Shown in pieces: positions 9,844 to 19,005 of a stretch of DNA of 64,000 bases. The notes under the pieces are model-generated. The model ran no database searches. It was given only the letters and a program-made list of their open reading frames with translations, and was not told the DNA's origin. Both the position numbers and the translations under genes were made by a program. How positions within the stretch are numbered: position 1 is the stretch's first letter; every line of letters starts with the position of its first letter. Source of the DNA: Spirochaeta thermophila DSM 6578. GTDB taxonomy: Bacteria; Spirochaetota; Spirochaetia; Winmispirales; Winmispiraceae. The stretch covers positions 124,001 through 188,000 of the forward strand of contig NC_017583.1 of assembly GCF_000184345.1 (NCBI RefSeq), in the 5' to 3' direction.

Positions 9844-10365
9844 ATGGCTGATCCGGTTCTCAACAAGTATCTGCTCTTTTCCCTGGGGGAGGAACACTAC
9901 GGGATCCCCATCGCCAAGGTCCAGGAGGTGGTACGATACATCCCCATCACCAGGTTGCACGACACCTCCCGCTTCCTCAAGGGGGTGGTCAATCTCAGGG
10001 GAAGGATCGTGCCGATCATAGATCTGAGGCTCAAGTTCGGCTTCGAGGAGAGACCCTATACGGATCGAACGGTCTTCATCGTGGTGGAGGTCTTGAGTCC
10101 CCGCAGCCCCTACCTGGTCGGCCTCGCCGTCGATGCGGTGGAGGACGTGGTGGAGGTACCCGATACACGGGTGGAGAAGATGCCCAGCGTGGGCGGCAAG
10201 ATGAAGTCGCACTACCTCTACGGACTGGTGCAGTTGGGTGACCGACTCGTCCTCCTCCTCAACCTCGAGGAGATCCTGAGCACCGAAGAAGTGGTGAAGA
10301 TCTCGGAGAAGGTGGAGACCCATAAGGTCTCACCGGAACCCTCTTCCTCACAGCGTAAAGGATGA
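9844..10365 (+). CDS. cheW: Chemotaxis coupling protein CheW
   Basis: Adaptor of 173 residues that bridges chemoreceptors and CheA. Typical features are FSLGEEHYGIPIAKVQEVV near the start, GVVNLRGRIVPIIDLR and the late VQLGDRLVLLLNLEEIL. A hydrophilic tail of about 25 residues rich in Ser/Pro follows the domain. The stop overlaps the next start (ATGA at 10362). Confidence 0.95.
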   Translation: MADPVLNKYLLFSLGEEHYGIPIAKVQEVVRYIPITRLHDTSRFLKGVVNLRGRIVPIIDLRLKFGFEERPYTDRTVFIVVEVLSPRSPYLVGLAVDAVEDVVEVPDTRVEKMPSVGGKMKSHYLYGLVQLGDRLVLLLNLEEILSTEEVVKISEKVETHKVSPEPSSSQRKG

Positions 10366-11945
10366 GCATGAAACGAACGAGCTCCTGGTTCGCCTCGATC
10401 CGTGCACTCACCGTCCTCGCTGAAGTAGGGCTTCTCGCTTCTCTGTTGCTCCTCGTGATGATGCAGGTGTTCGACATGGAGGGGTGGACGTTCCTCCCTC
10501 TCCTCCTCGTGGTGCTTTTCGTCCTCCTCGGCCTCGTGGTTTTCCTGAGGAGGGAGCGGCGCTACATAGTGGAGTTGGAACAGGTGGTAGAGCACACCAT
10601 CGATGCCTATCGGGGCGTCTCCCTCCAGCTTCTCCTCGCGATCGGCGACATCTACAGGGACATGCTCTCCCTTCAAGAGGAGTACCTCTCTCCTCTGCCT
10701 GCCGAGGTCGAGGAGTCCCGGTCCATGTTGGATAGGGTGTTCTCCTCGGAGACCGAGTTCGCGAAACTCATAGAGGAGGAACGGAAGAGGATCGACGGCC
10801 TCAAAGGCGTCGATCTCAAGAAGCTCCTCCGTGGCGTGGCGGGATTCGAAGTGATCAGCCGACGGTACATCCTCGCCTCTCTGGTGATCCTGGGGACAGT
10901 CGTAAAGAAGATGAAGGAGGTGATCGCAGAGAAGCTCGAGCTCTCCAGGAGCATGTCCCGCGGGCTGGTGGAGGTCTCCATCGTCCACGACCTCATAAAA
11001 CGGTGGGACGAGCTGTCGGATCAGCTCATCGTGAAGGAGGTCTCCCAGAGCTTCCAGGAGATCGCGCCGATGCGGGAGATGCTGGAGAAGACCCTCAAGG
11101 TCCTCGCCGGGGACATCCCCGAGATGAAACGGCAACAGGAGGAGGCGAGGGAGTTCCTGCTCTTCCAGCGGAGGCGGCTCGAGGAATTCTTCGAAGTGAT
11201 GGAGAAGGTGAAGCACGAGTTCTCTCTCAGCATGGAGCGGTACTTCGATGAACTCAAGGGTATCCCCTCCGTGGTGAAGGAGATTGCAGAGATCGCGGAG
11301 AATGTGAAGATGGTCTCGTTCAAACTGAGCATCGAGGCGAGCAAGGCGGGTGACAGGAGCTTCACCCTCATCGCCAGGGAACTCAGGACCCTCTCCGAGA
11401 AGGTCTCCCTCTTCGCGAAGGAGATCACAGGGAGGGTGAGCCTCACCACCCAGACCGTGGAGAAGGAGAGGAGGATCCAGATCGAGAAACTCGAGGAACT
11501 CGAACGGATCATGGGGGAATCGAGTTCCCTCACCCAGGAGCTCGATCGATACGACGAGAGTGTCCGCAGGATCTCGGATTCGTTCGAGATGCAGCTCAAG
11601 CGTATCGGCAATATCGAGGAGTACGGACGCGAGGCGAACCGGCTCCTCATGCGGTTCTTCGAGATCGCCCAGCAACTGGTGATCGTCCAGGAGGAGTTGC
11701 TCCACCGGGATGCCTTTGTCGAGGAGCTCATGCAGGGGCTCCAGAAGAATCTCGAGGACTTCGTCTCCCGGGAGGAGAGTTACAGGGAGAACAAGGAGGT
11801 GGTGAGGGCCATCCTCGAGCGACTCAAATCGAGGATCACGACCAAGCGGGAACGTCTCCTCCTCAAGGATTTCTACAGGAAGTTCCTGGGAGAGGAATGG
11901 GAAGAGGATGTCTCGCCCACGGACGACTCCATCATCATCTTCTAG
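10362..11945 (+). CDS. Membrane-anchored coiled-coil protein resembling a chemoreceptor signalling domain, no sensor domain
   Basis: 527 residues. Two adjacent TM helices (about 15-36 and 42-62) are separated by only about six residues, so there is no periplasmic sensor domain. The rest is long helical coiled coil. Around residues 300-350 the stretch IAEIAENVKMVSFKLSIEASKAG, followed by FTLIARELRTLSEKVSLFAKEI, keeps the spacing of the MCP hairpin tip, but the core NLLALNAAIEAARAGE is strongly altered. It overlaps cheW by 4 nt and precedes cheR, so it is very probably part of the chemotaxis machinery, perhaps a scaffold or a cytoplasmic-signal receptor. An in-frame ATG at 10368 is an alternative start. 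Confidence 0.7.
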   Translation: MSMKRTSSWFASIRALTVLAEVGLLASLLLLVMMQVFDMEGWTFLPLLLVVLFVLLGLVVFLRRERRYIVELEQVVEHTIDAYRGVSLQLLLAIGDIYRDMLSLQEEYLSPLPAEVEESRSMLDRVFSSETEFAKLIEEERKRIDGLKGVDLKKLLRGVAGFEVISRRYILASLVILGTVVKKMKEVIAEKLELSRSMSRGLVEVSIVHDLIKRWDELSDQLIVKEVSQSFQEIAPMREMLEKTLKVLAGDIPEMKRQQEEAREFLLFQRRRLEEFFEVMEKVKHEFSLSMERYFDELKGIPSVVKEIAEIAENVKMVSFKLSIEASKAGDRSFTLIARELRTLSEKVSLFAKEITGRVSLTTQTVEKERRIQIEKLEELERIMGESSSLTQELDRYDESVRRISDSFEMQLKRIGNIEEYGREANRLLMRFFEIAQQLVIVQEELLHRDAFVEELMQGLQKNLEDFVSREESYRENKEVVRAILERLKSRITTKRERLLLKDFYRKFLGEEWEEDVSPTDDSIIIF

Positions 11946-11951
11946 GGGAAG

Positions 11952-12767
11952 ATGATGTCCACCCTCTCTCCCGCGATGTTCACCCGGCTCTCCGGGCTCT
12001 TCTACGAGATCACCGGGATACGGCTCAAGGAGTACAAGCGATACCTCCTCGAATACCGCCTCATGCGGCTCGTGGGGCCCGATCGGAGGTTCTCCTCGTT
12101 CGAGGAGCTCTACGAGGCGCTCCGTGAGGACCACACGGGGGAGCTCAGGGGACTCTTCGTCCACCTCCTCACCACGAACTACACATACTTCTTCCGTGAG
12201 TCCCTGCACTTCTCGGTGGTACGGGAGTATCTCCAGGGAAGAGGCAGGGAGGAACCCTATGTGAGGATATGGAGCGCGGGATGCGCCACCGGAGAGGAGA
12301 CGTACAGTATCGCCATGGTGGTGAGGGATGCCCTCCCCGATGTGGATGCGAGGGATCTCAAGATCCTGGGTACGGACATCTCGCCCGAGGTCTTGTACGT
12401 GGCGCACGCGGGTGTGTATCCGATCAGGAAGGTGCAGACCTCGCCGTATGATCATCTTCTCGCGCGTTATTGCAGGTTCGACGAGGGGGAGGGTATCCTC
12501 GAGGTGAAGGATGAGGTGAAGAGGCTGGTGACGTTCAGGCGCCTCAACCTCATGGAACCCTATCCGTTCAGACGCATGTTCGATGTGGTGTTCCTCCGGA
12601 ATGTGCTCATCTATTTCGACCTTCCCGAGAAGGAGCGGATCCTCTCGAAGGTCTACGACGTGGTGAAGCCGGAAGGGTATCTCATCCTGGGGCTCTCGGA
12701 GAGCCTCGTGGGGGTGCGTCACCGGTTTCTTCACCTCAAGGCTTCCATCTACAGCAAGAGAGGGTGA
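11952..12767 (+). CDS. cheR: Chemoreceptor glutamate methyltransferase CheR
   Basis: SAM-dependent enzyme that methylates receptor glutamates for adaptation. 271 residues: N-terminal helical domain (FTRLSGLFYEITGIRLKEYKRYLLEYRL), then the catalytic fold with WSAGCATGEETYSIAM (SAM-binding loop), GTDISPEVL and VFLRNVLIYFD. The second ATG of the ATGATG pair is an equally possible start. It lies 6 nt after the coiled-coil gene and 1 nt before cheD. Confidence 0.96.
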   Translation: MMSTLSPAMFTRLSGLFYEITGIRLKEYKRYLLEYRLMRLVGPDRRFSSFEELYEALREDHTGELRGLFVHLLTTNYTYFFRESLHFSVVREYLQGRGREEPYVRIWSAGCATGEETYSIAMVVRDALPDVDARDLKILGTDISPEVLYVAHAGVYPIRKVQTSPYDHLLARYCRFDEGEGILEVKDEVKRLVTFRRLNLMEPYPFRRMFDVVFLRNVLIYFDLPEKERILSKVYDVVKPEGYLILGLSESLVGVRHRFLHLKASIYSKRG

Positions 12768-12768
12768 T

Positions 12769-13257
12769 ATGCACGAGTACTTCCTGCATCCCGGAGAGCT
12801 TATCTTCTCCCGACGCCACATGCTCGTAAAGACCGTGCTGGGGTCATGTGTGGCGGTGTGCATACACGACAAGGTGCAGCGTATAGGGGGGATGTGCCAC
12901 TACCTCCTTCCGGTGGCCCCCACGGACGAACAGCGGAGCACCAAGTACGGTGACGTGGCCATACGGGTCTTGCTCTCGAAGTTCCTGGGGAAGGCGGGAT
13001 CCCGGAAGGAGGATCTGCTGGCCTCGGTGATAGGTGGGGCGTTCGTGGTCTTCGACGAGCGGGAGATCTTCTTCGTGGGTGACAGGAACGTGGAGGTCGC
13101 ACTCAGATTGCTCAAGGAATATGGGGTCTATGTGCTCCAGATGAACACCGGCGGGGACTACGGGAGGAGGGTTCTCTTCGAACCTCACACCAACAAGCTG
13201 GTCGTCGAACAGATAAAGGGCGTGACCGTGGATGATCTCTACGACCCGGAGGCGTGA
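12769..13257 (+). CDS. cheD: Chemoreceptor glutamine deamidase CheD
   Basis: Converts receptor glutamines to glutamates and interacts with CheC-type phosphatases in organisms that have them. 162 residues. Catalytic Cys27 in LGSCVAV and His44 in GMCHYLLP are present, along with the late GGDYGRRVLFEP segment. No cheC or cheX gene is found in this window. Its ATG begins 1 nt after the cheR stop and cheB follows after 3 nt. Confidence 0.95.
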   Translation: MHEYFLHPGELIFSRRHMLVKTVLGSCVAVCIHDKVQRIGGMCHYLLPVAPTDEQRSTKYGDVAIRVLLSKFLGKAGSRKEDLLASVIGGAFVVFDEREIFFVGDRNVEVALRLLKEYGVYVLQMNTGGDYGRRVLFEPHTNKLVVEQIKGVTVDDLYDPEA

Positions 13258-13260
13258 TTC

Positions 13261-14328
13261 ATGAGCGAGAAGATCCGTGTGCTGGTGGTGGACGACTCGG
13301 CGATCGTGAGGGAGGTCCTCTCACGGCTCATCGGGGGGGCTCCTGACATGGAGCTCGCGGGGACCGCCCCGGATCCCTTCATCGCGAGGGACAAGATCCT
13401 CAGGACGAACCCCGATGTCCTCACCCTGGACATCGAGATGCCTCGTATGGACGGGCTCTCGTTCCTCGAGCGGCTCATGCACTACCGCCCCCTCCCGGTG
13501 GTCGTGGTGAGCTCGGTGACCACGAAGGACTCGACGGCGGTGGTGAGGGCTCTGGAACTGGGGGCCTTCGACGTGGTGAACAAGCCGGGGGATAGCACGA
13601 GCGTGGGGGAGGTGGGTGAGCAGATCCTGGAGAAGATCCGTGCGGCCTACAGGTACAGGGATCAGTTCATCGGCAAGTGGTGCCTCCTCAAGGAGAAGGG
13701 GGCGAGATCAGGTCCTCCTTCCCACCATCTCTCGGTGGTGGAGACCACCGAGAAGCTCGTAGTGGTGGGTGCTTCCACCGGCGGCACGGTGGCGTTGGAG
13801 GAGGTGCTCTCCCGGCTCCCGAGGGGGATGCCGCCTGTGGTGGTGGTGCAGCACATGCCGCCGGTGTTCACCGCCCAGTTCGCGCGGCGTCTGGACGAGC
13901 TCTGCACGCTGCGGGTGAAGGAGGCCGAGGATGGGGAACGTCTCGAGAAGGGAACGGTGTACATCGCACCGGGTGGGTACCACCTCGTCCTGGAGAGACG
14001 GGGGGAATTCCTCTACGTGCGTCTCACCCGTGACGAGAAGGTGAACTTCCAGCGTCCCTCGGTCGATGTGCTCTTCGAGTCTGCGGCGGAAGTGGCCGGG
14101 AAGAACACCCTTGGTGTGCTTCTCACCGGGATGGGCAAGGACGGAGCGGAGGGACTCCTGAGGATAAAGGAGTCGGGAGGACACACCATCGCACAGGACG
14201 AGGCCTCTTCGATCGTGTGGGGGATGCCGAGGGTTGCGGTGGAGATGGGGGCAGCGAAGGAGGTCCTCCCTCTGGATCGGATCGCCGAACGGATGGTGAC
14301 GCTCGTCTCCTCAGAGGGCGGGGGATGA
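13261..14328 (+). CDS. cheB: Chemotaxis protein-glutamate methylesterase CheB
   Basis: Phosphorylation-activated esterase that removes receptor methyl groups. 355 residues. Receiver domain with D57 in TLDIEMPRMDG, then the esterase domain with the triad S172 (GASTGG), H198 (QHMPP) and D294 (GMGKDGAEG). Last gene of the che operon. The presence of CheR, CheB and CheD together indicates full methylation-based adaptation. Confidence 0.96.
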   Translation: MSEKIRVLVVDDSAIVREVLSRLIGGAPDMELAGTAPDPFIARDKILRTNPDVLTLDIEMPRMDGLSFLERLMHYRPLPVVVVSSVTTKDSTAVVRALELGAFDVVNKPGDSTSVGEVGEQILEKIRAAYRYRDQFIGKWCLLKEKGARSGPPSHHLSVVETTEKLVVVGASTGGTVALEEVLSRLPRGMPPVVVVQHMPPVFTAQFARRLDELCTLRVKEAEDGERLEKGTVYIAPGGYHLVLERRGEFLYVRLTRDEKVNFQRPSVDVLFESAAEVAGKNTLGVLLTGMGKDGAEGLLRIKESGGHTIAQDEASSIVWGMPRVAVEMGAAKEVLPLDRIAERMVTLVSSEGGG

Positions 14329-14382
14329 TAGCCGAGGCTCACTATTTTTGATATGTTTAGTCATAAAAAGGAAGGAGTGACC

Positions 14383-15786
14383 ATGGCCGGGAAGACCCTC
14401 TTTCAAAAGGTGTGGGAGGCACACGTGGTGGATCGACTGCCCACGGGGCAGTACCAGCTCTTCATCGGGCTCCACCTCATCCACGAGGTGACGAGCCCCC
14501 AGGCGTTCGCGGCCCTGAGGGAGAAGGGGCTCAAGGTGGCGTTCCCTGAGCGCACCTTCGCCACGGTGGATCACATCGTCCCCACCCACGACCAGGGACG
14601 GCCCTTCGTGGATCCACAGGCGGAACGCATGATGCAGGAGCTCGAGAAGAACGTGCGTGAGTTCGGCATCAGGTTCTTCAACCTGGAGAGCGGACGGCAG
14701 GGGATCGTCCATGTGATAGGGCCGGAGCTCGGTCTCACCCAGCCCGGCATGACCATCGCGTGCGGCGATTCGCATACCTCGACGCATGGGGCCTTCGGGT
14801 CGCTCGGATTCGGTATCGGTACGAGTCAGATCCGTGATGTGCTCGCCACGGGTACCCTCGCCATGGAGCCGCTCAAGGTGAGGAAGATAGAGGTGAACGG
14901 GCGACTCGGTCCGGGGGTGACCCCGAAGGACGTGATCCTCTTCATCATCAACCGGCTCGGTGTGAAGGGGGGTATAGGGTACGCCTATGAGTATGCAGGG
15001 GATGTCTTCGAGAACATGGAGATGGATGGTCGGATGACGGTGTGCAACATGTCGATAGAGGGTGGGGCGAGGATCGGATACGTGAACCCCGATGAGAAGA
15101 CCTTTGCCTATCTCAAAGGCAGGGAGTTCGCCCCCAGGGGAGAGGCATGGGACAGGGCCGTCTCGTACTGGAGGAGTGTGGCCTCTGATCCGGATGCGGT
15201 CTACGATGACGTGGTGGTCTTCGATGCTGCCGAGATCGCGCCCATGGTGACGTGGGGGATCACGCCGGGACAGAGTGTGCCCGTGGACGGGGTGCTCCCG
15301 GATCCTGCGGCCCTGCCCGAGAGCGAGCGGGAGATCGCCGAGTTGGCGTACCGCCATATGGGGTTCAGGCCGGGCATGCGGATCCTCGGCACCAGGATCG
15401 ACGTGGCCTTCGTGGGGAGCTGTACGAACGGCCGGATCTCCGACCTCAGGGCCGCGGCGGAGGTGGTGAGGGGCAAGAAGGTGGCGCCTCATGTGCGGGC
15501 CTTCGTGGTGCCGGGATCGATGCAGGTGAAGCGGCAGGCCGAGGAGGAGGGGCTTCACGAGATCTTCATGGATGCCGGATTCGAGTGGCGCGGGGCCGGA
15601 TGCTCGATCTGTCTGGGGATGAACCTCGACAGGCTCGAGGGCGACCAGATCAGCGCGAGCTCGAGCAACAGGAACTTCATCGGTCGTCAGGGGAGTCCCA
15701 AGGGGCGTACCCTGCTCATGTCCCCGCAGATGGTGGCTGCTGCGGCCATCGCAGGGGAAGTAGTGGATATACGAGAGGTAGGATAG
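14383..15786 (+). CDS. leuC: 3-isopropylmalate dehydratase large subunit
   Basis: With LeuD it isomerises 2-isopropylmalate to 3-isopropylmalate in leucine synthesis. 467 residues. [4Fe-4S] ligands are C347 (GSCTNGR) and C407/C410 (GCSICLGMN). [23 protein letters not shown] and [12 protein letters not shown] are characteristic. The ATG at 14383 has an AAGGAG box. The short A+T-rich stretch at 14340-14372 may carry a promoter, but no clear hexamers were found. No leuA or leuB lies in the window. Homoaconitase-like activity cannot be excluded from sequence alone. Confidence 0.93.
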   Translation: MAGKTLFQKVWEAHVVDRLPTGQYQLFIGLHLIHEVTSPQAFAALREKGLKVAFPERTFATVDHIVPTHDQGRPFVDPQAERMMQELEKNVREFGIRFFNLESGRQGIVHVIGPELGLTQPGMTIACGDSHTSTHGAFGSLGFGIGTSQIRDVLATGTLAMEPLKVRKIEVNGRLGPGVTPKDVILFIINRLGVKGGIGYAYEYAGDVFENMEMDGRMTVCNMSIEGGARIGYVNPDEKTFAYLKGREFAPRGEAWDRAVSYWRSVASDPDAVYDDVVVFDAAEIAPMVTWGITPGQSVPVDGVLPDPAALPESEREIAELAYRHMGFRPGMRILGTRIDVAFVGSCTNGRISDLRAAAEVVRGKKVAPHVRAFVVPGSMQVKRQAEEEGLHEIFMDAGFEWRGAGCSICLGMNLDRLEGDQISASSSNRNFIGRQGSPKGRTLLMSPQMVAAAAIAGEVVDIREVG

Positions 15787-15795
15787 GAGCGCCTT

Positions 15796-16392
15796 ATGAC
15801 GAACATCATCCGCATAGCGGGTACCATGGTGCCGGTTCGTGGAAACGATATCGATACCGACAGGATCATCCCGGCCCGGTATCTCAAGGAGATCACCTTC
15901 GAGAGGATGGGTGAGTACGCCTTCTACGACGAGCGTTTCGGAGAGGACGGCACGCCCACGGACCATCCGTTCAACCGCTACAAAGGGGCGAGCATCCTCG
16001 TGGCGAACGCCAACTTCGGATGCGGGTCGAGCAGAGAACACGCTGCCCAGGCGGTGATGCGCTGGGGGATCCGGGCGATCGTGGCCGAGTCGTACGGGGA
16101 GATCTTCGCGGGCAACTGCACCATGATAGGGGTTCCACCGGTCGTGGCCTCGCAGGAGGTGGTGGAGGCCCTCCAGACCCTCGCCGAGGCACGCCCCGAG
16201 GCCCGGGTGGAGATCGACCTCGAGGAGATGGTGGTGCGGGGGGAGGATTTTTCCTACCCCGTTTCCATGCCCGAAGGAAGGAGGGAAGCCTTCCTGAAGG
16301 GGTATTGGGATTCCACGGCCCTGCTCCTGAGCAACCTCGAGAAGACCCGGAAGGTGGCGGCGGGCCTTCCCTATGTGAGGGGTTTCGAGTAA
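15796..16392 (+). CDS. leuD: 3-isopropylmalate dehydratase small subunit
   Basis: Partner of LeuC, 198 residues. The N-terminal GNDIDTDRIIPARYLKEITF, the NANFGCGSSREHAAQA active-site loop and the YGEIFAGNCTMIGVPPV segment are typical of the swivel domain. It starts 9 nt after leuC, so the two form an operon. Confidence 0.95.
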   Translation: MTNIIRIAGTMVPVRGNDIDTDRIIPARYLKEITFERMGEYAFYDERFGEDGTPTDHPFNRYKGASILVANANFGCGSSREHAAQAVMRWGIRAIVAESYGEIFAGNCTMIGVPPVVASQEVVEALQTLAEARPEARVEIDLEEMVVRGEDFSYPVSMPEGRREAFLKGYWDSTALLLSNLEKTRKVAAGLPYVRGFE

Positions 16393-16445
16393 GCTTTTCG
16401 GGCCGATACGTGCATCGGCCGAATCCGAAGAAGAAGGAGTTCTCG

Positions 16446-17567
16446 GTGCGTTTCCTCGCTATGGGTATCCACGACGAACGTCTCGTAAGGCCCGCGCGGG
16501 CCGTGGTGCAGGAGAGTCTCGGCGTGAAGGCTGGTGAACGGGTCCTCATCGTGACCAATCCGGGGGCGGAGATCTTCCGCATCGCCTGTGCGGTCTACGA
16601 TGCAGCGGCAGAGCTGGGGGCACGGCCGGTCCTCGTGGTGCAGCCCAGGAAGACGAGCCTCGACTACGCAGAGGATGCGGTGATAGAGGCCCTCGCGAGC
16701 GAGCCGGAGGTCTTCTGCTCCCTTTCTGAAGAGAAACTCGGTAAGGACAGACGGGGGCTCTCCCGGCCGTACGTCTGGGAGGGCAAGGAGTACGACCACA
16801 TACACGGCTTCCTCCGCGAGGGGAAGAAGGTGATGAGGAGCTTCTGGTCTCCTTCGCTCACACTCGATACCTTCCTGAGGACGGTGGACATCGACTACGA
16901 GACCCTTGCCTCGGTATGCCGGAAGGTGAAGGCGCGACTCGAAGGTGCCGTGGAGGTGCACGTCACCTCACCTTCGGGCACCGATCTGCGGTTTTCGGTG
17001 GAGGGGCGCACCCCGTTTCTCGACGACGGGCTCTTCAGGGAGCCGGGTGAGGGGGGAAACCTCCCGGCGGGTGAGGTCTTCGTCTCGCCCGTGGTGGGTT
17101 CGGCCGAGGGGGTGGTCTCCTTCGACGGGAGCATCGCCCTTGCGGACGGTATCGCCATCCCTTCCACTCCGGTGCGGGTGACGTTCGAGGAGGGGTATGT
17201 CGTCTCGGTGGAAGGGGAAGACGAGGCGGCGGAGCTCCTCTCGGCTTCCCTCGAGGCAGGCAAGAAGCAGGCCCTGGACTTCGAGCAGGAGGGGTTGCTC
17301 CCTCGGGGGCAGGGGCAGGTCTACGCGAGAAACGCGCGGCATCTCGGTGAGTTCGGAATAGGGCTCAACGAGAAGGCACGGATCGTGGGCAACATGCTCG
17401 AGGACGAGAAAGTCTACGGCACGTGTCATTTCGCCATAGGAAGCAACTACGACGAGGATGCGAAGGCCCTCATCCACCTGGATGCCCTGGTGAAGAACCC
17501 TACCATCAGGGTGAGACGGGACTCCTCCTGGGAGGTCCTGATGGAGGAAGGGACGCTCGTCGGTTAG
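16446..17567 (+). CDS. M29-family aminopeptidase (AmpS/aminopeptidase T-like)
   Basis: Metallo-aminopeptidase that releases N-terminal residues from peptides. 373 residues from a GTG start with an AAGGAG box 6 nt before it. C-terminal metal-site motifs typical of the family are visible: GEVFVSPVVGSAEGVVSFDG, LGEFGIGLNEKAR and GTCHFAIGSNYDEDA followed by IHLD. Cytoplasmic; no signal peptide. Its stop overlaps by 3 nt the stop of the convergent CBS-domain gene. It sits 53 nt after leuD, so it may be read from the leu transcript. Confidence 0.9.
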   Translation: MRFLAMGIHDERLVRPARAVVQESLGVKAGERVLIVTNPGAEIFRIACAVYDAAAELGARPVLVVQPRKTSLDYAEDAVIEALASEPEVFCSLSEEKLGKDRRGLSRPYVWEGKEYDHIHGFLREGKKVMRSFWSPSLTLDTFLRTVDIDYETLASVCRKVKARLEGAVEVHVTSPSGTDLRFSVEGRTPFLDDGLFREPGEGGNLPAGEVFVSPVVGSAEGVVSFDGSIALADGIAIPSTPVRVTFEEGYVVSVEGEDEAAELLSASLEAGKKQALDFEQEGLLPRGQGQVYARNARHLGEFGIGLNEKARIVGNMLEDEKVYGTCHFAIGSNYDEDAKALIHLDALVKNPTIRVRRDSSWEVLMEEGTLVG

Positions 17568-18826
17568 CGGGGGAGAGGGCCCTCCCCGTGTTCCTCCCTT
17601 CCCGGTGGCAGGTACTCGACCCAATCGATCGATGTCTTCGAGCGGGCCGTCACCTTGAAGGTGCCGAGAGGTGTCTCGATCACCTCTCCCGGCTCGGGGA
17701 GGGTGCCGCGTACTTCCGTGAGATAACCGGCGACCGTGGAGGCATCCGGTTTTTCCTCCAGATCGAGCTCGAAGGTCTCCAGGAGGAGATAGAGAGGAGC
17801 CTTCCCCGCGACCTTGTACCAGCCGTGTGGGAGGCGCCGGAGGGGGGTCTCCTCCTTCTGCTCGTTCTCGTCGTAGAGTTCTCCCACGATCTCCTCGATG
17901 ATGTCCTCGGTGGTCACGAGACCGGCGAGGCCTCCGTATTCGTCGAGTACGATGGCCATCTTGTGTTGCGCCTTGGTGAGGGCGGTGAAGGCGTCGTAGA
18001 TCCGCATGGTCTCGGGGAGGAAGAGGGGGGTGACGGCGAGTCTGAAGAGGGGGGTGTCTGCCTTTCCCCCTGCGTGAGCCTTGAGGAGATCCCTGAGGTG
18101 CACGATTCCGCTGATGTCCTCGGGGTTCTGGTGGTAGAGGGGAATTCGTGAGAAGGGTCGTGAGAGGACGTGGGGGAGGGCTTCTCCCACGGTGAGTGCC
18201 TGAGGAAGGCTGAAGATGCGTGTCCTGTGGGTCATGATGGTGTGGAGCGTGGCCTCGCTGAAGCGTATGATGCGCCGCATCATACGGGTCTTGTAGGGCT
18301 CGAGGGCGCCGGTGCTGTGGGCGAGGGAGAGGGTGTGGAGTATGGCCTCTTCGGTGAGCGGGGGTTGTTCGTTCCGGGGGAGGAGGATGCGGGTGATGCC
18401 GGAGAGGATCCAGATCACGGGCCTGAAGGCGAACGAGAGTATCCAGAGGATGCGGACGGTGTGGAGCGCGATGAAGGTGTTGTGGTGGAAGGCGAGGCGT
18501 TTGGGCAGGATTTCCGAGAAGAGGAGGACCACCATGGTGAGTACGCCTGTGGAGAGTCCCACCGCGGTACTTCCTGCGAGCCGGATGGTGAGGGTGGTGG
18601 TGAAGGCGGAGGCGCTGAGGTTTGCGAGGTTGTTTCCGATGAGCACCGTGGTGAGGAAGATGTCGGGCTGCGAGAGCATCTTCTCTATGAGGTGTCCCTT
18701 CTTCGGGGCCTTTTTCTTGAGTGTCTGGATATCCACGAAGGAGAGGGAGGTGAAGGCCGTTTCGGTCCCCGAGAAGAAGGCCGAGAGAAAGAGGAGAAAG
18801 GCGAGGACCAGGAGGGGTACGATCAT
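17564..18826 (-). CDS. CorC/HlyC-type membrane protein (DUF21, CBS pair, transporter-associated domain)
   Basis: 420 residues. The N-terminal DUF21 domain has four hydrophobic segments, including FFSGTETAFTSLS and VLIGNNLANLSASAFTT. A CBS pair follows (FSRIPLYHQNPEDISGIVHLRDLL; MAIVLDEYGGLAGLVTTEDIIEEIVGEL), then a C-terminal CorC_HlyC domain ending near EVIETPLGTFKV. The family includes magnesium/cobalt efflux factors and proteins labelled hemolysin C; the transported ion is not evident. The ATG at 18826 has an AAGGAG box and overlaps the stop of a 51-residue ORF in an ATGA junction. Confidence 0.9.
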   Translation of the reverse strand: MIVPLLVLAFLLFLSAFFSGTETAFTSLSFVDIQTLKKKAPKKGHLIEKMLSQPDIFLTTVLIGNNLANLSASAFTTTLTIRLAGSTAVGLSTGVLTMVVLLFSEILPKRLAFHHNTFIALHTVRILWILSFAFRPVIWILSGITRILLPRNEQPPLTEEAILHTLSLAHSTGALEPYKTRMMRRIIRFSEATLHTIMTHRTRIFSLPQALTVGEALPHVLSRPFSRIPLYHQNPEDISGIVHLRDLLKAHAGGKADTPLFRLAVTPLFLPETMRIYDAFTALTKAQHKMAIVLDEYGGLAGLVTTEDIIEEIVGELYDENEQKEETPLRRLPHGWYKVAGKAPLYLLLETFELDLEEKPDASTVAGYLTEVRGTLPEPGEVIETPLGTFKVTARSKTSIDWVEYLPPGREEHGEGPLPR

Positions 18827-18978
18827 ACCTGTGCTCCTTCTCGATGCACGGACGTGTTGTGGGGGGTATGCGCTTTGTTCGGGGGAAGGGAATGGGTATG
18901 CGGGAAGGGGTTGTCGGATAAGGCCACCTTCACGGGGAAGGCAGCCTGTCTTCGTGGGTAAGGGTCGTCGTCTTCCAT
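18823..18978 (-). CDS. Small ORF of 51 residues, translationally coupled to the CBS-domain gene
   Basis: Starts MEDDDPYPRRQAAF, rich in Pro and His, with no recognised domain and no membrane segment. An AGGGAG box lies upstream of the ATG, and its TGA overlaps the downstream ATG (ATGA), the junction type used by true gene pairs in this window. It fills nearly all of the gap between thioredoxin and the CBS gene. It could be a leader or coupling ORF rather than a functional protein. Confidence 0.4.
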   Translation of the reverse strand: MEDDDPYPRRQAAFPVKVALSDNPFPHTHSLPPNKAHTPHNTSVHREGAQV

Positions 18979-18984
18979 GGCGCT

Positions 18985-19000
18985 CCCTGAGACCTCAGGG
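18985..19000. repeat. Perfect 16-bp palindrome between trx and the small ORF
   Basis: CCCTGAG, AC, CTCAGGG. On the minus-strand mRNA the hairpin would include part of the ribosome site of the small ORF. No T tract follows, so it is not an intrinsic terminator. It may tune translation or mark an operator. Confidence 0.45.
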
Positions 19001-19005
19001 GTGCA

